A stretch of DNA of 64,000 nt from Verticillium longisporum (lineage: Eukaryota; Ascomycota; Sordariomycetes; Glomerellales; Plectosphaerellaceae): assembly GCA_019188255.1 (NCBI GenBank), contig JAETXT010000006.1:5518001-5582000 (forward strand), in the 5' to 3' direction. Of this stretch, positions 56,472 to 64,000 are shown in pieces. A program made the translations under genes and the position numbers. Within the stretch, counting starts at the first letter, position 1. Each line of letters starts with the position of its first letter. The notes under the pieces are model-generated. The model did no database searches, had not been told where the DNA came from, and worked only from the letters and a program-made list of their open reading frames with translations.

Positions 56472-58039
56472 ATGGCCGAAAACTTCCTTGCGAATCAAGC
56501 CGAAAAGGTCATCGGCCATGCCGACCAGGGCCGAGCGACACATACTGACATCGCGAACCCTGATCGCGATGGCGGCAAGTATGCTGACGAAAGTGGTGAG
56601 AAGATGAAGGCCTTGGCTTGGATGGGCAAAAATGATGTCCGAGTTGGTGAGTATAACTACTTGACCGCTGCAACTTGAAAGCTCACACGCATGATAGTGG
56701 AGGTGGGCAAGCCGAAACTTGTAGATGACCATGACGTAATTCTTCGCATCACTGGCACAACGGTGTGCGGGAGCGACGTTCATCTCATGCACGGAGCCAT
56801 CATTCAGGTGCAGAAGGGTGACATTCTGGGCCACGAGTTCTGCGGCATCGTTGAGTCTGTTGGCCCGGCTGTGAAAACCCTCTCTCCGGGTGAACGCGTC
56901 GTCAACAGTTTTGTCGTGTCTTGCGGCGAATGCAGATACTGCAAGCAGAACTTGACGACGGCCTGTGAGAAGACCAATGCCTCTGCCCTGCACGAAAGGC
57001 TGTATGGCTCGCAGATGGGCGGCATCTTTGGTTATTCCCACTTCACTGGTGGTTACGCTGGCGGTCATGCCGAGTACGTGCGGGTGCCGCTGGCCGACAA
57101 CAACTTGCTGAAGATTCCGAATTCTCTTCCCAACGAGAAGGGTAATGTACCACACTAGCTGATCCAATTAACCTAGTGCTAACACCAGTAGGTATCTACT
57201 TGTCGGATGTTCTCCCTACTTCCTACCACAGCGTCGTTTACTCTGGGGTCAAAGAAGGTGATACTGTTGCCATCTGGGGCCTTGGCCCAATCGGCTTGAT
57301 GGCATGTGCTTGGGCCTACGTCAAGGGTGCCAAGCAGGTCATCGGAATTGACAGCAACTGGCGATGTGATTATGCCGAGTCAAAGATCCCAGGCCTCAAG
57401 ACGATCAATTTCAAACACTTGAAGACCACAGAGACCGTTCCCGGCAAGGTCCATGAGATTGTGCCGGGAGGTGTCAACGTCAGCGTTGATGCGACGGGCG
57501 GAGAGTACGGCAAAGGATGGGCGCACTCTTTGGAGTTGGCAGTTGGCGCCGAGCAAGACACAAGCGAGATGATCAACGAGGCCATCATGTCGACTCAGAA
57601 GTTCGGTGCTGTAGGAATTATCGGCGACTACGTCGGATGTAAGTCATTATCATACGCAGTTCAACGACCCTGCTGACATCTTGCACAGTCACCAACCACT
57701 TCAACGTGGGGTCGCTGATGGAGCGCGGCATCCGCTTGATCGGCTGTGGTCAGGCTCCAGTTCAAAAATGCAAGTCATCCTTATCCAATTTCTCCTAGAA
57801 GTCTACCCAGAGTCCATCGCTAACCTGAGCAATCCATAGACTGGGATGAGATTCTTGAGATGGTGGAGAAAAAGAAGATTGACCCCACGATCATGCTCAC
57901 GCATCGTTTCAAGTTTGACGACATCGCCAAAGCCTACCACAAGCAGGAGAAGCGGGAAATGGGATTGGTGAAATGCTTCGTCGAGACCAAGTTCTCAACC
58001 CCCGCTGCAGCAGGCACGCCGGCGCTGACTACAATCTGA
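56472..58039 (+). CDS. Zinc-dependent alcohol dehydrogenase (formaldehyde dehydrogenase-like MDR)
   Basis: Five exons, 56472-56646, 56698-57141, 57192-57638, 57689-57769 and 57840-58039, 448 residues and intact. Catalytic zinc: TVCGSDVH and GHEFCGIVESVG. Structural zinc lobe: CGECRYCKQNLTTAC. Rossmann fold: AIWGLGPIGLMACAWAYVKGAKQVIGIDSNW is the NAD-binding beta-alpha-beta unit. The long insertion between domains and GYSHFTGGYAGGHAEYVRVP are typical of the glutathione-independent formaldehyde-dehydrogenase-like MDR group; substrate otherwise unknown. An N-terminal 45-residue extension precedes the MDR domain. The fourth intron begins with GC (GCAAGT, 57770), not GT. Cytosolic by lack of a signal. 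Confidence 0.88.
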
Positions 58040-58718
58040 GGCTACCGGGACTGGCAGATAGATTCTCTTGCGGGGTTGTCCAGTGCTTCGTGTCAAAAGA
58101 TAAAGTTTCGTTTTAGAAACACAAACAAAAAGGTTTAGCTGAATGTCGTTTCGCTTGCGTGCCGTGCCTGATGGCTTCGCATTGAGGAAACGGAATTACA
58201 ACGTCGAATCACTATCCCCTCGATAACAAGAGCCCTTACGCATGTACTGCAAGCGAAGTCGTCACCAGAAAACCGCCATCTCCAGTAAGCTAGATGGCAG
58301 ATGCAAAGCAATAGGTTGTTTGCTTAAGATAACTCCAAACAACCACGGTTGCGGAGCTACGGTTGTTTGGAGCTACTGCTCCCTCGCGTTACTTTCAATT
58401 TAGGCTCTAACGTGCGCGGGGAGAGCTTCGTAACTGCCACGTCATGCTGACGTTGGATGAATACAACGTCAAGGAGCCAAGACTAGTCCCTAAACCCGAA
58501 GGTATGGTATGATGCAAGAACGCGATGGTCGCATCGAAAGTCATTGACGGCAGCATTGGGTCATTAAGAGGGGCCCTCTATTGTCGCCACAATCTCAAAC
58601 TCTCGAATCTATATATCCAGCAGATACTATCCGGCCCGTTCGGGGGGTTTTTCATTTCAGCGGCACCATTGCACCACGACATTCGCGCTACAACAATCAT
58701 TTACAACCATCAGTCAGC
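58040..58718. other. Intergenic with a hairpin
   Basis: Contains the 12-base inverted repeat listed separately. The right part is the promoter of the small mitochondrial gene. No gene seen. Confidence 0.5.
58333..58372 (+). repeat. 12-bp perfect inverted repeat (hairpin)
   Basis: CTCCAAACAACC at 58333-58344 is the exact reverse complement of GGTTGTTTGGAG at 58361-58372, with a 16-base spacer. The word GGAGCTAC also occurs in the spacer and again just after the right arm. It lies about 300 bases past the ADH stop, so it could be a small transposon remnant or a 3' structure. Confidence 0.85.
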
Positions 58719-59058
58719 ATGTTGAAACAAGCGATTCGAGTGGGCCCTCGCCAGGCTGCACACGCAATGCGCATGGTGAGGTCGTCGAGATCATACGCTA
58801 CGACTGGAGGCAACGACGCTGCCGAATCCAAGGCCAACACTGGGTCATTCAAATCCACATGGGTGTAAACCAAATAACGATTACCAACGAGTCTTCTTTG
58901 GCTGACCAATTTTAAGATTAATCGGCGGCGGTACAGCCCTTGTTGGAGGTATGTTAGCCACGATGATGGGCAACCCGGATGCAACCGTTGCTGCTGCGAA
59001 GAATGCAGACCCCGAAGGGGTAGCGCATATGAGGCCACCCAACCAAACAAAGACCTGA
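58719..59058 (+). CDS. Small mitochondrial single-helix membrane protein
   Basis: Two exons, 58719-58864 and 58917-59058, 95 residues. The first part is rich in Arg and Ala without acidic residues (MLKQAIRVGPRQAAHAMRMV), a mitochondrial targeting presequence with a likely cleavage near RSYATTG. A Gly-rich membrane helix follows the splice (STWVLIGGGTALVGGMLATMM). The tail is short and soluble. The intron uses the second of two adjacent GT donors (GTAAAC at 58865), the one that keeps the frame across the junction. Similar small mitochondrial fungal proteins are known but uncharacterised. No lesion. Confidence 0.7.
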
Positions 59059-59283
59059 TCGAAGTTCAAAAGTGTTCAACAAGGGAAAATTCAGTATGGC
59101 ACCGGTCTTCTCAAATCGTGTTACCCAGTTGCGACGGCATTTGCGGGGGTTTAGGCACAACGCACGCGAAATTTCGACGGTCTTGGGTCAGACAATATGT
59201 GGCATCAAAACTGGATAAAATTTAAATTTATGAACTTTCGGGAGAAGAACAAGACAGACCCATCAAGGTGTGGATGCTATCTT
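59059..59283. other. Short intergenic between convergent genes
   Basis: 3' flanks of the small mitochondrial gene and the catalase-peroxidase; nothing else seen. Confidence 0.5.
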
Positions 59284-61898
<2,615 letters not shown>

Positions 61899-64000
61899 GC
61901 TGAGGGGGGGAGGAAACAGAAGGACTTGAGAAGGTCAATGACGATCCTCCAGATAGCGTGCGAGTGCTGCTGGTCCGAGACAGGTGAGAGACACGGTGCT
62001 GGGTCGGATGTCTTCGTTGCCCGGCGGGAGATCATCAGGGTCCTCTTATAGTAAAAGACAAACGGAAAGGCGGAAATCTCGCAGCAGCCTGATCTGACAT
62101 ACAGTTCCGGGCGTGGGGCTTGGCCCGATGGGATGAGGTCAGGATCCTTGCGTGGGGCAACATGTGGGAGAGGTGAGGATTTGCGGTCACAGCCGATCGC
62201 CAGGCCTCCTCTGGACCCTCCTCTGGAGGAGGAGTTGCAGAGGACTTACCATAGCGGGAGGTTGCATGTGGGACGAACATGGAGTATCGAGCTTGGGTGG
62301 GCCTTCTCTACAAGCTGCTCCAGGCTTGGGGCCCTAGAGACCCTGTCATCACGTTGCATCCAAAGCCTGTAAGCGCCTGGGTCATGGCATTCGATATGAC
62401 GCGCTCCGGCGGGGGAGAGTTTGCTGGGTTAAGATTATCAGGATCAAATCATATGATACGCGATGCTGCGAAGCCACGGATCGGCTGACTTGCATTATAC
62501 TGGCCCAGCTAGCTACCCAGCTAGCTACCCAGGTCCTCCCGTCAACAAAGCACCAAGACGGGGCCAAAGACATAGTATGTAGGCCATCCCGGACCAGCAA
62601 CCAATCGCACGTCGTTCATTCTCAATTCCGGCATTTACATTCGGGGTCGGATTCTATCCCGGCAGTTTCCAGGCGAGGACCACAATCGGGATGCGACTAT
62701 AATAAACTTTCCAGCGAACCCGCAATTTGAGCAGACACACACATCAGGCAGGTGGTTCCTTGCATGCAGCTCTCCTCGCACTGATTCTAGGCCCAACGTC
62801 ATGTAACCCCCTTTCGATGCAGATTCCTGGCTGACGTACACAGCTTCAAAGTGGTTAGACAGAGACACGTGGGTGGGGCGTTAGGGGGGCTGAGCGAGCG
62901 CGCGAGTCTCCCGTCAGGACTGTCTTCCCTGTTCCCTCACCACAACAAACAAGCTTATGAAGAAGACAGGGGGACTTCCTAGACAGCTTATCAAGCAGGT
63001 TTCTGGCATTGGAGGGAGCGCGGGCCGCTTGCGGGTTGGTTGGGCGGCGAAACTGGCAGTCGTCCACACGTTCTTTGTGTGACCTGCCAAGCTGCTTGCT
63101 GTAGGGCGGGGAACATGTGGATTGACAGACAAGAGATGTGACGCATGAACGAATGGAGATCGTCTTAATGTCGCATTTCTTGTCGAAACGAAGTCGGTCT
63201 GGGCATTCTACGCCAGGGATCTCCGCACACGCTCTCAACGTACGGTATCACAGATGGTCGAGCGCGCGAGCAGTGAAGAGCATGCGAGCGACCAACAAGC
63301 ATATGCAAGGCTGAGGTTACCGAGCTCCCTCCTCCTCCGATCTTCAACTGCTTGTAGCTTGTTGCGACTCAGAGCCACGGCAGTGTGCGCGCTCTGAAAA
63401 CCTGGGGTTTGCCGTCCGTGCCGCGTCCCGCCCATCGGCAACAGAGGCTGGCTTGACTCGAAATCGGACATTATACCCTCTGGGTTGATGCTTTCCAGTT
63501 GCCCAAGCCACTAAGCGAGGTAGCCTCTCTTCAATCCGGCAGTCCAGGCGGTAGACCAGGCCAAGCCCGGCACAAGGCCGCGTTGAGAAGGCACTCCATT
63601 GTCGGCTTGATCGGTTTCCCGTCGCGTGTAGCATCCGGCCAGATTCTTGCCCCGACTTGACTTTTTGCGACAACATGGGCCCTCACTGGGATGTAGCCAG
63701 TGTTGTTCAATATGAGCGCGACGAGATATTTACCAGGGCGTTTGAACTTAGTTGTGTCGAGTCAGAAACCGGCTTGGCCATGACTGGGGTACGCATCGGC
63801 CGGACACCTGACTTATCACAAGTTCTGCGATTCCAATCACTTGCCCAAAGCGGCCGCCATCCCCTGTTCATGGGCTGTTTGTCATGGCATCCTCGAGAGA
63901 CAACCTCGACATGTTCGGCCTTGTCACCAACGGATTGGCTGCTCACAGATACTGCAAAGCGCTGCCAAGCACCAAAATCCCCCAATGTCCCAAGAAATCA
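61899..64000. other. Intergenic, no gene seen
   Basis: The KatG promoter lies at the left, with a TATA-like TATAAG near 62048, about 150 bases before the start codon. The rest has only small shadow frames. A short direct repeat (CAGCTAGCTACC twice) lies near 62507-62531. Confidence 0.5.

Noticed and set aside
62507..62531. Two-copy CAGCTAGCTACC repeat as a mobile-element end
   Set aside because: Only two short copies, no inverted partner or target duplication.

Overview
The window looks like nuclear DNA of a filamentous ascomycete (Pezizomycotina, most likely Sordariomycetes). Genes carry one to seven introns of about 50-120 bases with GT..AG ends, 5S rRNA genes are dispersed singly rather than arrayed, there is an intron-bearing tRNA-Val(AAC), and the families are typical of moulds: secreted tyrosinase, intradiol dioxygenase, GH115, catalase-peroxidase, MFS carriers, a pogo/Fot-type transposon and AT-rich RIP-like DNA. 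I assigned the organism from gene style only; no species marker was read.

Layout. 0-2.6 kb: no gene seen. 2.6-9 kb: secreted intradiol dioxygenase and secreted tyrosinase, both minus. 10.5 and 15.8 kb: two near-identical 5S rRNA genes in opposite orientation, with a broken alpha-glucoside-type sugar transporter between them. 16.2-17.7 kb: monocarboxylate-type MFS carrier. 18.4-20.2 kb: NOL8-like nucleolar protein. 20.8-22.9 kb: orphan gene. 23.2 kb: tRNA-Val. 23.6-29.1 kb: GPI-anchored protein and GH115 alpha-glucuronidase. 30.1-36.7 kb: repeat-bearing membrane protein, Cys-rich protein, small beta-rich protein and HMG-box-like protein. 36.9-45 kb: old-yellow-enzyme family oxidoreductase, small secreted protein, and a divergent pair of mitochondrial genes (cytochrome c heme lyase and an ADCK/UbiB-type kinase). 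45.7-49.3 kb: a pogo-like DNA transposon with 48-bp inverted repeats, AT-rich islands and a fragment of a large fungal gene. 49.8-51.3 kb: HNH-domain protein. 52-53.7 kb: relics of a cyclin and a fungal transcription factor. 54.2-62 kb: GH5 glycosidase, zinc alcohol dehydrogenase with a GC-AG intron, small mitochondrial membrane protein and secreted catalase-peroxidase. 62-64 kb: no gene seen.

The strongest pattern is that damage is uneven. Reading exon by exon, about 13 genes, mostly core or cellular ones (NOL8-like, heme lyase, ADCK-like kinase, OYE, ADH, HNH, HMG and several small proteins), splice cleanly with no lesion. The sugar carrier, monocarboxylate carrier, tyrosinase, GH115, GH5, catalase-peroxidase, transcription factor, cyclin and transposase each need one or more single-base indel corrections or carry an in-frame stop; the dioxygenase tail and the orphan gene are suspected cases. 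This could be consensus error at homopolymers, but the clean genes, the several substitution-type stops and the wholly degenerate TF/cyclin locus suggest real decay of nutrient-scavenging and oxidative functions. No previously undescribed defence or biosynthetic system was identified.
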